From positions 1 through 64,000 of the forward strand of contig CAVVIO010000039.1 in NCBI GenBank assembly GCA_963748095.1: a stretch of 64,000 nucleotides of DNA. The letters are read 5' to 3'. Each line of letters opens with the position of its first letter. Position 1 is the first letter of the stretch. The position numbers and the translations under genes are program-made. The stretch is from CAVVIO01 sp963748095 (GTDB lineage Bacteria; Bacteroidota; Bacteroidia; Bacteroidales; UBA10428). Positions 1-7,484 of this stretch are shown here, in pieces. Below the pieces are notes generated by a model. That model was not told the origin of the DNA and did not search any database. It saw only the letters and a program-made list of their open reading frames with translations.

Positions 1-246
1 CTGCGCTCCGCGGCGAGCGTCACGCTTGGGTCCGGTGGGGATTTGCTCGACAACGCCGGCCGCGCCGCGGACCTCGAGCTGTACTCCTTGATGGCGACCA
101 GCGCCGACGATCCGGCTTCGTCCGTCCCGGGCGACAACGTCTCAGACGCGGACTTCAAGGCCGTCGGCGTGGCGACCTACCCGGTTCCGGCTGGAATTTG
201 CTCGGCTGATCCTGTCGGAAACCGTAGTCTTTCCTCTATTCTTTAG
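1..246 (+). CDS. Partial GC-rich reading frame of unknown function
   Basis: The frame is open from the window edge to a stop at 244-246, so the 5' end is missing; the first in-frame start codon is at 43. Codons up to about position 190 are strongly G/C-ended, as in a real gene of a high-GC genome, and then this bias fades, so the original gene may be cut near 190. The product is rich in Ala, Ser, Asp and Gly and shows no motif I recognise. Base composition is far above that of the rest of the window and stays high to about 350. It may be a foreign fragment or a chimeric contig end. Confidence 0.35.
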   Translation: MRSAASVTLGSGGDLLDNAGRAADLELYSLMATSADDPASSVPGDNVSDADFKAVGVATYPVPAGICSADPVGNRSLSSIL

Positions 247-369
247 CGTACCGAGAATGTCCCCGAGCAGCCGATTTCGCTGACAGCATCGGCCGGCTCC
301 GGAGATGTAATAGCTCCCCATGCCCCCTCCGAACTCGTCCGGAATCCCTGGAATCCATTTATGGTTTGC

Positions 370-714
370 TCATTCCTTGTAGGCTTTGAGAATCATCTCA
401 ACTTCCCGCTTGAGTGTTGGAAGATCATCTTTCGCTGTTAGCCACACTTCTTCCATATCCACACCAAAATAGTGATGAGTCAACTTGTCTCGCATACCAG
501 CAATATCGCGCCAGGGAATATGTGAGTTATTTTCTCGTGTTTCCTTTGACAATTGTTTTGTCGCTTCACCGATAATCTCGATTTGTCGAATTACACCGTC
601 CTGTATCAAATATCGGTTATGGAAATCCGGTTCTGTGACCCCCTGTAAGTATTCTTCTATTCGAATTATTGCATCCAAGATGTGTCGGAGATAGGCGATA
701 TCGTTACGCGGCAT
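370..714 (-). CDS. hepT: HepT-like HEPN-domain RNase toxin (DUF86)
   Basis: A 114-residue all-helical HEPN protein of the DUF86/HepT family. The signature Rx4HxY is present as RDKLTHHY, followed by FGVD, near residues 72-79. In this family the motif forms the ribonuclease active site or the target of the partner's modification. Its start overlaps the end of the MNT nucleotidyltransferase gene by 11 bases, the usual toxin-antitoxin arrangement. A GGAG lies just before the ATG, unusual for this genome and in keeping with acquired DNA. Length is normal for the family. MntA homologues silence the toxin by transferring AMP to the HepT tyrosine; that mechanism is inferred here from the family. Confidence 0.9.
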   Translation of the reverse strand: MPRNDIAYLRHILDAIIRIEEYLQGVTEPDFHNRYLIQDGVIRQIEIIGEATKQLSKETRENNSHIPWRDIAGMRDKLTHHYFGVDMEEVWLTAKDDLPTLKREVEMILKAYKE

Positions 715-994
715 AGATTGTCTCCAAATCGTGAATTATATTGTCACGAATGTAGGGGCTCAACGCACCTTCTGTTATTAAATCGACTTTTCTCCCTAAG
801 GCCATTGCGAGTTGTCGCTCCAATTTCACTACACTCAGTAAACTTTTCCGCTTACCAAATTTGACAAGCAAATCAATATCGCTTTTTTCCGTTGCTTCTC
901 CTCTCGCCATAGAACCGAAAAGACTTACTGACGTGACATCGTTTTCACGACATATTTTGATAAGGCTGTGTATATCAAAGGGGTAAGTAGCCAT
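704..994 (-). CDS. mntA: MntA-like nucleotidyltransferase antitoxin
   Basis: A 96-residue minimal nucleotidyltransferase. The core motif GSMARGEATEKSDIDLLV (GSx10DxD) is visible near residues 27-44, with the two metal-binding aspartates, and a third acidic position lies in the KVDLI stretch. This is the expected length and motif set of MntA, the antitoxin that AMPylates HepT toxins. It is the first gene of a two-gene operon and overlaps hepT by 11 bases. A strong GAGGAG ribosome binding site sits seven bases before the ATG and decides the start. Most other genes in the window lack such a site, so the cassette was probably acquired. The role is by family; the pairing is seen directly. Confidence 0.9.
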   Translation of the reverse strand: MATYPFDIHSLIKICRENDVTSVSLFGSMARGEATEKSDIDLLVKFGKRKSLLSVVKLERQLAMALGRKVDLITEGALSPYIRDNIIHDLETIYAA

Positions 995-1199
995 ATAATC
1001 TCCTCGCTTATTTTACTTAAAGAACGCCTGCTGCCAATTGGGCTTGAGCTTCCCAACGCCCAGCTCTGCCGTCTTTATCGGCAGAAACTGAGTGGTTGGA
1101 TGATCCTGTCAAAAAAGACCACTTCTTCCTTTCAGCAAAATTTGGAAATCAGTACACGGCTCCACTTTTGTTCAAGGTGAGTCAAGAGCACACGCCTTT

Positions 1200-2086
1200 T
1201 CAATCAGGTAAATGGCCGCATTCTCTCCACCCCATTACGTATAGTCCTTTGTGCTGATAAGATTCATCTCCAGCGTAAATCAATGCAGGCGCACCGGCTT
1301 TATTTCCGGCAAGAGTGCACCACTTCTGTAGTCCTGTAAATGCCTCATGTGTCAGGGTGCGGCCTGACTTAATTTCAACAGGGATCAACTGGGTTCCCTG
1401 CTCTATCAGGAGATCTACCTCATTACCGTTGCTGTCTCGCCAGAATGAAAAAGCTGGCTTTTCACCCTGGTTCAATTTCGATTTGATCAGCTCTGAGATG
1501 ATAAAGGTCTCAAAAATGCTGCCCCGTAAAGGATGGGTTATCATTTGTTCAGTTGTCCGGATTCCCAAAAGCCAGGATACCAGTCCCACATCATAGAAAT
1601 ACATCTTTGGCATCTTTACCAGTCGTTTATTAAAATTAATGTGATGTGGGCGCAGAAGAAAAACTAAATAACTGGCTTCCAGAACTGATATCCATGATTT
1701 TGCGGTGTTGTGGGTGATACCGCATTCAGTTGCGAGGGAAGATAGATTCAGCAGTTGTCCTGTTCTGCCTGCACATAGCCTGACAAAACGCTGGAACGTT
1801 TCCAGATCCTGAATTTTGAGCATTTGCCTGACATCCCGTTCCACATAGGCCGTTACATAAGCGCTGTACCAGGCCGAAGGCGCCAATTCGCGATCATATA
1901 TCGGTGGATAGCAGCCGGTCAACATCATGGAATCGATGTCATTCGGTAACTTGTTCCGCAAAGGCCAGTTCCGGCACGGAAAATGGGAGCAACTCCACAA
2001 AAGCGGTTCGTCCTGCAAGAGATTGTGTAATTCCGGACATCAGACCGAACTGCTGAGATCCTGTCAATAAAAAAAGACCCATTCGG
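1200..2086 (-). pseudogene. DUF4143 ATPase remnant lacking its P-loop region, frameshifted
   Basis: The reading frames in this span match the middle and C-terminal part of AAA-type ATPases with a DUF4143 domain. The LTGSQQF sensor stretch, the SLAGRTA stretch and the LLPFSVPEL motif lie in one frame (2086 down to about 1965). After a frameshift somewhere in 1935-1985 the rest follows in the 1200-2018 frame: GCYPPIYDRE, the helical domain, and the C-terminal nuclease-like EVDLLIEQ...VEIKSG motif. The N-terminal Walker A and B half is missing; the sequence instead switches at about 2086 to an unrelated gene start. Two independent defects make a working protein very unlikely. Intact relatives are about 380-420 residues, often on mobile or accessory DNA. 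Confidence 0.8.
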
Positions 2087-2289
2087 CTTGTGGATTTTGA
2101 TAATTCTATCAAATGATTTTTGAAATTTATGTAAGCAAGCGTATCTTTTGTATAATTACCAAATCCCGGGTATTCATTTTCGACTTTATTTATCAATTGT
2201 TCTAAAGTTTTTGAACAATTGCAATTGTTTTGCGCATATGTGCTAATATATGCAGCCATTACAAAAAGAACTATAATTAGTTTTTTCAT
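2087..2289 (-). pseudogene. 5' fragment of a secreted protein gene (S41-peptidase-like N-terminus)
   Basis: An ATG at 2287-2289 begins a normal signal peptide (MKKLIIVLFVMAAYISTYAQ) followed by a short mature segment with the NCNCSKTLEQL stretch. That stretch resembles the N-termini of Bacteroidota secreted proteins linked to S41 peptidases, but this is only a resemblance. After about 67 codons the frame runs without a stop straight into the DUF4143 ATPase remnant. The gene is therefore a 5' stump fused in frame to foreign sequence by a deletion or recombination, or by misassembly. The hybrid 116-codon frame ends at 1939. Confidence 0.6.
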
Positions 2290-2379
2290 ATTGCTATCCT
2301 CTTTTTTAAGAATAATTATTAATTAATTTAGGTATAAAAAATTCTCTTTGGTTGCTCTGTTTATATTAGAATCACCACT

Positions 2380-2450
2380 CGTAAGCTTTGAAAAAAGCCT
2401 AAAAATACAAATAAACCTTACAAAAGAGAAAAACGACGGATGTATTTTTC
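2380..2450. repeat. Dispersed intergenic repeat, copy 1
   Basis: This stretch, starting at CGTAAGCTTTG and ending in TGTATTTTTCC, is about 85-90% identical to 6077-6166. The second copy differs mainly by an inserted 19-base palindromic module. Neither copy is coding. The region around it (2290-2815) carries no gene I can support, only this repeat, the palindrome at 2580-2595 and a nearby CCTGCC/GGCAG hairpin. Confidence 0.6.
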
Positions 2451-2579
2451 CAAAGGGTGTAGTGCCTGTACCGCATTGACAGGAGTAAAGCCCTATACCG
2501 GGAACTACAATAACGCTTGAAAGATTACGCAAAAGAGGGTATGAATCTTTACTTACATACTACGAAAAAGTTGCTTCAT

Positions 2580-2595
2580 CCCGATGTACATCGGG
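2580..2595. repeat. 16-bp perfect palindrome
   Basis: CCCGATGTACATCGGG is its own reverse complement. About 13 bases further on, CCTGCC and GGCAG within 2608-2631 form a second small hairpin. Both lie downstream of hcp and upstream of the truncated secreted-protein gene. There is no T-run, so a classical terminator is not evident; a REP-like repeat module is more likely. Confidence 0.5.
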
Positions 2596-2815
2596 AAACC
2601 GCTGTATACCTGCCTTTGCTGGCAGACAGGTGAGAGCTTTTCCGCCAGGCTATTCGCTTAACAGGCTGGCTACTGAATTGTATGCTGGTGTTCATTATTC
2701 ACAGCCAAATGGAATGTGCGATTTAACAATAGCTTAAGAATTTGGTTGGTAATTATTGTATGTATAAAAATCCAATCACTGCAACTAAACTGTCACAGCG
2801 ATTGGATGGAGCATG

Positions 2816-4463
2816 TTAAGCTAAATGTACTTTTAAATCTTCTTCAACTGTACCAATTCCTGATATTCCAAAGTTCTCAACTAATACATTTGCAACATTT
2901 GGTGAAAGGAATGCTGGTAATGTTGGTCCCAGATGAATGTTTTTAACTCCTAAATAAAGAAGAGCCAGCAAAACAATCACAGCTTTCTGTTCATACCATG
3001 CAATGTTGTATGCTATTGGCAATTCATTGATGTCATTTAATTCAAATACTTCTTTCAATTTGAGAGCCGTAACAACCAATGAATATGAATCGTTACATTG
3101 TCCGGCATCTAATACACGAGGAATACCGCCAATGTCACCTAATGGTAATTTGTTGTAACGATATTTTGCACAACCGGCAGTCAGAATCACGGTATCTTTT
3201 GGCAATTGCTCTGCAAAATCAGTATAATATTCACGATCTTTCATTCTGCCATCGCAACCTGCCATAACCAGGAATTTTTTAATTGCTCCTGTTTTAACAG
3301 CATCAACAACTTTATCGGCTAATTGCATAACCTGATTGTGTGCAAATCCACCAATAATTTCTCCGGTTTCAATTTCAGTTGGTGCAGGTAATTTTTTAGC
3401 GTGTTCAATAATTGCAGTGAAGTCTTTGGGCTGACCGTTCTTTCTGTCAGGAATATGAGTGCATCCATCAAATCCTGATGCTCCTGTAGTATAAACCCTA
3501 TTCTTGTAGCTGTCTTTGGGAGGGACAATACAGTTTGTGGTAAATAAAATCGCCCCGTTAAAAGACTTCAAACTCTTCTTTTTGTTTCCACCATGCATTA
3601 CCATAGTTTCCTACAAAATGCTCGTACTTTTTAAATGCAGGGTAATAGTGAGCAGGCAACATTTCACTGTGAGTATAAACATCAACTCCTGTGCCTTCGG
3701 TTTGTTTCAACAGTTCTTCCATATCTTTCAGGTCGTGACCACTGATAAGGATTGCAGGATTATTTCGTACTCCAATATTAACCTTTGTAATTTCCGGATT
3801 TCCATAAGATTCTGTATTTGCTTTGTCCAGCAAAGCCATAACATTTACACCATATTCACCACATTCTAAAGTCAAATGAACCAATTCGTCAACAGTAATA
3901 TCTGTTCTTGTTGTTGCAATTAATGCTTTATGAATAAATGCAAAGATTTTCTCATCGGTATAGCCAAGATTAAAAGCATGTTCAGCATAAGCCGCCATTC
4001 CTTTTAATCCATAAGTTAACAATTCTTTTAAAGAACGAATATCTTCATTTTTTTCAGTTAGAACCCCTACCAACTTACTCATAGCTACAATGGTCTCATT
4101 ATCTTTTGCTGTCCATTTTACATTTTCCGGTAAATCTGTTGGTAGCTTAATGCCTTTATCTTCCAATTCTTTTTTCAAGGCATCTCTAACTTGAATACCT
4201 TCTAAAATTTTATCGGTAATTTTATTATCATCAAAATTGGCATTCGTAATAGTTATAAATAATGCCTCAAAAACGAATTTGTCCGCCTTGTCGATTGCAA
4301 CTGAATTCTTTTTTGCCGTTTCAGCAACGAGCGAAACGCCTTTTGTAACATAAACTAATAGATCCTGTAAGTTAGCCGTAGAATCTTTCTTTCCACAAAC
4401 GCCGGCAATTGTACATCCTGTGCCCTTTGCTGCTTCCTGACATTGAAAACAAAACATGCTCAT
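2816..4463 (-). pseudogene. hcp: Hybrid cluster protein (hydroxylamine reductase), one frameshift
   Basis: Two overlapping frames (4463-3558 and 3604-2816) together give a full-length Hcp of about 547 residues. The N-terminal 4Fe-4S motif is CFQCQEAAKGTGCTIAGVC (CX2CX8CX5C), the spacing of class I Hcp from anaerobes. Hybrid-cluster ligand regions are visible in the second half: SGHDLKDMEE (before the break), then CTH, AGCDGR, TAGCAKYR, DAGQCND and WYEQKA. The frame breaks near 3577, where one extra base in GAAGTC separates EEFE from SFNGAILFTTN. Hcp reduces NO or hydroxylamine in the cytoplasm. The gene is divergent from a Crp/Fnr regulator and has a palindromic operator 68 bases upstream. 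The single lesion may be a sequencing error. Confidence 0.9.
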
Positions 4464-4530
4464 AATTGTATTTTTTAAGTTTCTAAATTCAAATTAACAC
4501 TACAAAGTTCAGTCATTCCGCATGTAAAAC

Positions 4531-4548
4531 CTGTAACATATGTTACAG
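4531..4548. promoter_or_regulatory. Crp/Fnr-type palindromic operator upstream of hcp
   Basis: CTGTAACATATGTTACAG is a perfect 18-base palindrome in the hcp-regulator intergenic region, 68 bases before the hcp ATG and 51 before the regulator ATG. A nearly identical site precedes the ferredoxin gene at 5946-5965. GTAAC-N4-GTTAC symmetry suits a Crp/Fnr-family dimer; the divergently encoded regulator is the obvious candidate. Confidence 0.7.
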
Positions 4549-4598
4549 ATGAGTTATTTTTATTTATTTTTGGGAGAAATATCTTTTTGTCAAATATC

Positions 4599-5354
4599 AT
4601 GAAAAAGTCAACTTCTGAAACAAATGGTTTCAGTGATAAATATATTCAGCCGTGTAATGATAAATGTAGTTTTTGTTTCCTAAACTATACTGATGCTTTA
4701 CAAGCGAGCTATATTTTTAAGGATTTAAAACCTGACACAATTGGTGAAATAATCAAAAAAGTACACCATCAGGTAAAAACTTATCAGAAAGGTGAAATGA
4801 TTGCCTGCAATGGAGACAAATGCAATTCTCTGAAAATAATTGTTAAAGGAGCAGTCGTTGGAGAAATGATGGATTTTCAAGGCAAGTCATTACGTATCGA
4901 AAAACTTAAAGCACCTGACACAATAGCTTCTGCATTTATATTTGGTGATAATAATATTTTTCCTGTAGATGTGATTGCTGAAGAAGAAACCAAACTGTTG
5001 CTTATTCCAAAAGAAGATTTGATGAAGCTTTTCTGTGAGGAGCAAACAGTACTTAAAAATTATTTGGACATTATTTCGAATCGATCACAGCTACTTACAA
5101 AAAAGATTAAGTTGTTAGGATTGCAAACTATCAAAGGCAAAATTACCCATTACTTATTGGAGCAAGTAAGAAAAGAAGGTAGCACGGAGCTTTTTATTAA
5201 GAATTCACAGACAGAACTTGCCAACATGTTTGGTGTTTCACGCCCATCATTGGCAAGAGTTATCCGTGAAATGCATAATGACGGAATTATTAATGCCGTT
5301 GGAAAGCAAATAACAATTTTAGATAAAAAAGCCCTGTCTGATTTGCTGAGATAA
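4599..5354 (+). CDS. Crp/Fnr-family transcriptional regulator, HcpR-like
   Basis: A Crp/Fnr-type protein of 251 residues if started at the ATG at 4599; an upstream TTG at 4587 is possible but less attractive. An N-terminal CX3CX2C cluster (Cys19, 23 and 26) precedes a cyclic-nucleotide-binding-like beta barrel at about residues 40-145. A winged helix follows, with the recognition segment TELANMFGVSRPSLARVIRE. It is divergent from hcp with one palindrome between them. In anaerobes, including Porphyromonas, HcpR regulators of this superfamily control hcp in response to nitrosative stress, so the role is inferred from context. The N-terminal cysteines could hold a metal or Fe-S centre, but this is speculative. 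Confidence 0.85.
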   Translation: MKKSTSETNGFSDKYIQPCNDKCSFCFLNYTDALQASYIFKDLKPDTIGEIIKKVHHQVKTYQKGEMIACNGDKCNSLKIIVKGAVVGEMMDFQGKSLRIEKLKAPDTIASAFIFGDNNIFPVDVIAEEETKLLLIPKEDLMKLFCEEQTVLKNYLDIISNRSQLLTKKIKLLGLQTIKGKITHYLLEQVRKEGSTELFIKNSQTELANMFGVSRPSLARVIREMHNDGIINAVGKQITILDKKALSDLLR

Positions 5355-5357
5355 CTT

Positions 5358-5696
5358 TTATAATAACTTAGTCTGTGCTGTCGGTCTCGGAGCTTTTGTT
5401 ACTAATATCCGTGCCTGACTATCGCTTTCGTTGCTTAGATAATGAACAATATCAGCAGGGCTTTCAATCAAAGTATCTTTTTCATATACTACAGATTCAT
5501 CTCCCACATGCACAGTTGGAGTTCCTTCCAGAATGTAGAAAGTAACATTAACAGGTGTTTTATGCGGTTTTAAGGTTTCACCAGCGTTGAGTGTGATATG
5601 CATAATCTGAGCAGATTCGTCATTATACAATTGCTTTACATCCACTTTATGCGGATTCTCTTTTGGTTCCTCTGTTTTATAACTTCTTGAAATCAT
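5358..5696 (-). CDS. Small cupin-domain protein
   Basis: A 112-residue single-domain cupin. The double-stranded beta-helix pattern is visible: LNAGETLKPHKTPVNVTFYILEG resembles cupin motif 1, with one His retained, and the SPADIVHYLSN segment resembles motif 2. Fewer histidines are present than in classical metal-binding cupins, so enzyme activity cannot be assumed. It starts two bases after the ferredoxin gene ends and so is the second gene of that operon. Because the operon has an hcp-like operator, a part in nitrosative or redox stress is likely. Its end faces the end of the Crp/Fnr gene with three bases between. Confidence 0.75.
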   Translation of the reverse strand: MISRSYKTEEPKENPHKVDVKQLYNDESAQIMHITLNAGETLKPHKTPVNVTFYILEGTPTVHVGDESVVYEKDTLIESPADIVHYLSNESDSQARILVTKAPRPTAQTKLL

Positions 5697-5698
5697 AA

Positions 5699-5890
5699 TT
5701 ATTCCTCGTATTTAATTATTTCAACCGGGCAACTTTCAGCAGCCTCTTTAATTATATCTTCGTTTTCTTCAAAATTTACATCGTTTTGCACAACTGCTTC
5801 ATCGGGCATTTCAAAAATATCCGGACAAATACTTTCACACATTCCGCATGATGTACATCCTTCTTCAATCCATACTTTCTTAATAGCCAT
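5699..5890 (-). CDS. 4Fe-4S ferredoxin, single cluster
   Basis: A 63-residue ferredoxin with CTSCGMCESIC near the N-terminus (Cys12, 15, 18 and 22) and a later SCPVE (Cys54). Cys12, 15, 18 and 54 are the expected ligands of one 4Fe-4S cluster, as in Thermotoga-type monocluster ferredoxins; Cys22 is extra. It is the first gene of a two-gene operon with the cupin gene. An operator-like palindrome 56 bases upstream nearly matches the one ahead of hcp. The simplest reading is that it supplies electrons to Hcp under the same regulator. The electron-donor role is inference. Confidence 0.9.
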   Translation of the reverse strand: MAIKKVWIEEGCTSCGMCESICPDIFEMPDEAVVQNDVNFEENEDIIKEAAESCPVEIIKYEE

Positions 5891-5945
5891 AACTCTGTGT
5901 TTTATGAATTACTAAAGGTAAAATTACTACATATATTTCGCAGAA

Positions 5946-5965
5946 GTTGTATCATATGTTACAAC
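5946..5965. promoter_or_regulatory. Second hcp-type operator, upstream of the ferredoxin gene
   Basis: GTTGTATCATATGTTACAAC is a 20-base palindrome with one mismatched pair. Its core TATCATATGTTACA differs by one base from the core of the site at 4531-4548. It lies 56 bases before the ferredoxin ATG, similar to the 68 bases at hcp. The likely ligand is the Crp/Fnr protein encoded between the two sites. Confidence 0.6.
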
Positions 5966-6222
5966 TGAAATAATTTTAATTTAGTTGTATCGGAAGAATT
6001 AATAGAATAAATTCCAATCCAGATTGCACGAACTTACCTACGAGGAATATTCATCTTTTTCACTTGCACACAACGTCGTAAGCTCTGCAAAAAACCTAAA
6101 CCTGCCTGATGCAGGCAAGAATACAAATAAACTTTACAAAAGAGAAAAACAACGGGTGTATTTTCTGGAGGTTCTTCGATAGGCTATCAGCCTATCCGCA
6201 GTCTACGATTAGGCAATGTTAT
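5966..6222. other. Non-coding stretch with repeat and hairpin
   Basis: No gene is seen here. The stretch holds the second copy of the dispersed repeat (6077-6166) and an 8-base-stem hairpin at 6178-6196 (GATAGGCT/AGCCTATC, three-base loop). The hairpin could end transcription of the leftward gene at 6223, although no T-run follows. Confidence 0.5.
6077..6166. repeat. Dispersed intergenic repeat, copy 2 with inserted palindrome
   Basis: This matches 2380-2450 but contains an extra CCTGCCTGATGCAGGCAAG module at 6101-6119, itself a GC-rich palindrome. Similar CCTGC/GCAGG modules occur near 2610 and, inside a gene, near 35170. The arrangement looks like insertion of a small palindromic repeat into an older intergenic repeat. 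Confidence 0.55.
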
Positions 6223-7074
6223 TTATTCCATTATTGTCAAATACATACTTGGGCTTTTCTCCTTATCTATTATCCATTTTGCTTCTGTACCCCAACGATA
6301 TAATCCTGTCTGATTTTTTATATTTTTAAACAGTATATAAGCATTTTGCAACCTATTATTGATTTTCATTTCTCTATCATTGTTTATTCCTTGAACCTCT
6401 AACCATTCAAGTGTCAAACCAATTTCTCCGGTTTCAATTAAGTTATATTTTTCTAAATCGATATTTGCCCAACCTGATTCATTTGTAAGGATAATTATTA
6501 TGTTTTCTGTCAGTAGTTCGTTTAAAACTAAAGTGTCTTTTATCGTACGAATGTGTAACCTGAATAAACTTGTATCAAATGCTTGGCGTTGGAGCAAGAT
6601 ATGCAAACTTTTTATCTTAACAGGCTTATTACCTAAATCTAATTTTATCCCCATTTCATAACCTTTTCTAACAGGAGCTCCACTCCATCCACTCCATCCT
6701 TGAGACCTACTAAACCCATTTGCTCCAACAATTCTCTCTATAGTCGGTGTAATTACAACTTCATTAATCTCGTAAGAAGTTTCAATCATCTTTATTTTAA
6801 TGTCTTTTTCTAATAAGTCTGAAATTGAAAATGTTTGTGATTCATATCCTATCATTGAAATTCTGACAATTGATAATAAATCTTGATTTTTATAATCAAA
6901 CTCAAAATATCCATTTTCATCTGAGATTGTTCCAAAAGGAGTATTTATTATCCCAATGCTCACGTATTCCAATGGCTCATTGGTTTTAGAGTTAACTATT
7001 TGGCCTTTTATTACTTGTCCAAAAATTTCGAAATGACATAGAAGAATCAGAATACTTAGCCAAAAAAATTTCAT
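6223..7074 (-). CDS. Secreted protein with carboxypeptidase-regulatory-like domain
   Basis: A 283-residue protein with a signal peptide (residues 1-19). It is followed by a CarboxypepD_reg-like beta-sandwich: VIKGQIVNSKTNEPLEYVSI, then GTISDENGYFEF, at about residues 20-95. This domain is typical of the start of Bacteroidota outer-membrane and surface proteins. The remainder (about 100-283) is beta-rich with no family I recognise; it contains a WSGWSGAP stretch. There is no TonB-dependent barrel, so it is not a SusC-type receptor. It stands alone and leftward, about 410 bases from the Crp/Fnr gene upstream. Envelope location is inferred from the signal peptide. Confidence 0.8.
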   Translation of the reverse strand: MKFFWLSILILLCHFEIFGQVIKGQIVNSKTNEPLEYVSIGIINTPFGTISDENGYFEFDYKNQDLLSIVRISMIGYESQTFSISDLLEKDIKIKMIETSYEINEVVITPTIERIVGANGFSRSQGWSGWSGAPVRKGYEMGIKLDLGNKPVKIKSLHILLQRQAFDTSLFRLHIRTIKDTLVLNELLTENIIIILTNESGWANIDLEKYNLIETGEIGLTLEWLEVQGINNDREMKINNRLQNAYILFKNIKNQTGLYRWGTEAKWIIDKEKSPSMYLTIME

Positions 7075-7484
7075 GTTCCTATTAATATTTATTGGTTAGT
7101 GAGTTTCTTTATAATATTGTCTAACTTGTTTATATACAAATATTTTATTCGTATAACATGCCACTATGGGTATGTTATACGAAAATTTATTTCGTAATAC
7201 TAATACTTTAAAATTCATATATCCTATTTAGTATCTAAACATCTGATGTATCAATGATATCATTCTTCTTAACTTCAATCTACCGTTTACGACATAAATG
7301 TAAAAGAATATTTAGTAAAAAACAAATTTATAGAAAGTGACAAGGTGACGGATAACAATGTAACAAAGTATTTATGCGAATGAAGGTTCCCGGACACTGT
7401 CAATCGTTTCCTGTAGTTTGCAGATATACCTGAACTACCATATTTTAATCTGCCCGGTAAGCCCGCCTAAATTAACAGTACTAC
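7075..7484. other. Non-coding stretch
   Basis: AT-rich sequence with no supportable reading frame. Its only marked feature is the long hairpin at 7148-7183. Confidence 0.6.
7148..7183. repeat. Near-perfect 36-bp inverted repeat
   Basis: TTCGTATAACAT (7148-7159) and ATGTTATACGAA (7172-7183) are perfect inverted copies. Pairing continues inward through one G-T and two C-G pairs to a six-base loop. The arms resemble lox/dif-like recombinase half-sites in the TTCGTATA stretch, but the spacer is too long for a dif site. No T-run follows, so a standard terminator is not indicated. Confidence 0.55.

Noticed and set aside
2323..2532. 69-codon minus-strand frame
   Set aside because: It covers the dispersed repeat, has no recognisable protein features and no start context.
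7148..7183. Chromosome dimer resolution (dif) site
   Set aside because: The central spacer is about 18 bases instead of six between the recombinase-like arms, so it does not fit XerCD geometry.
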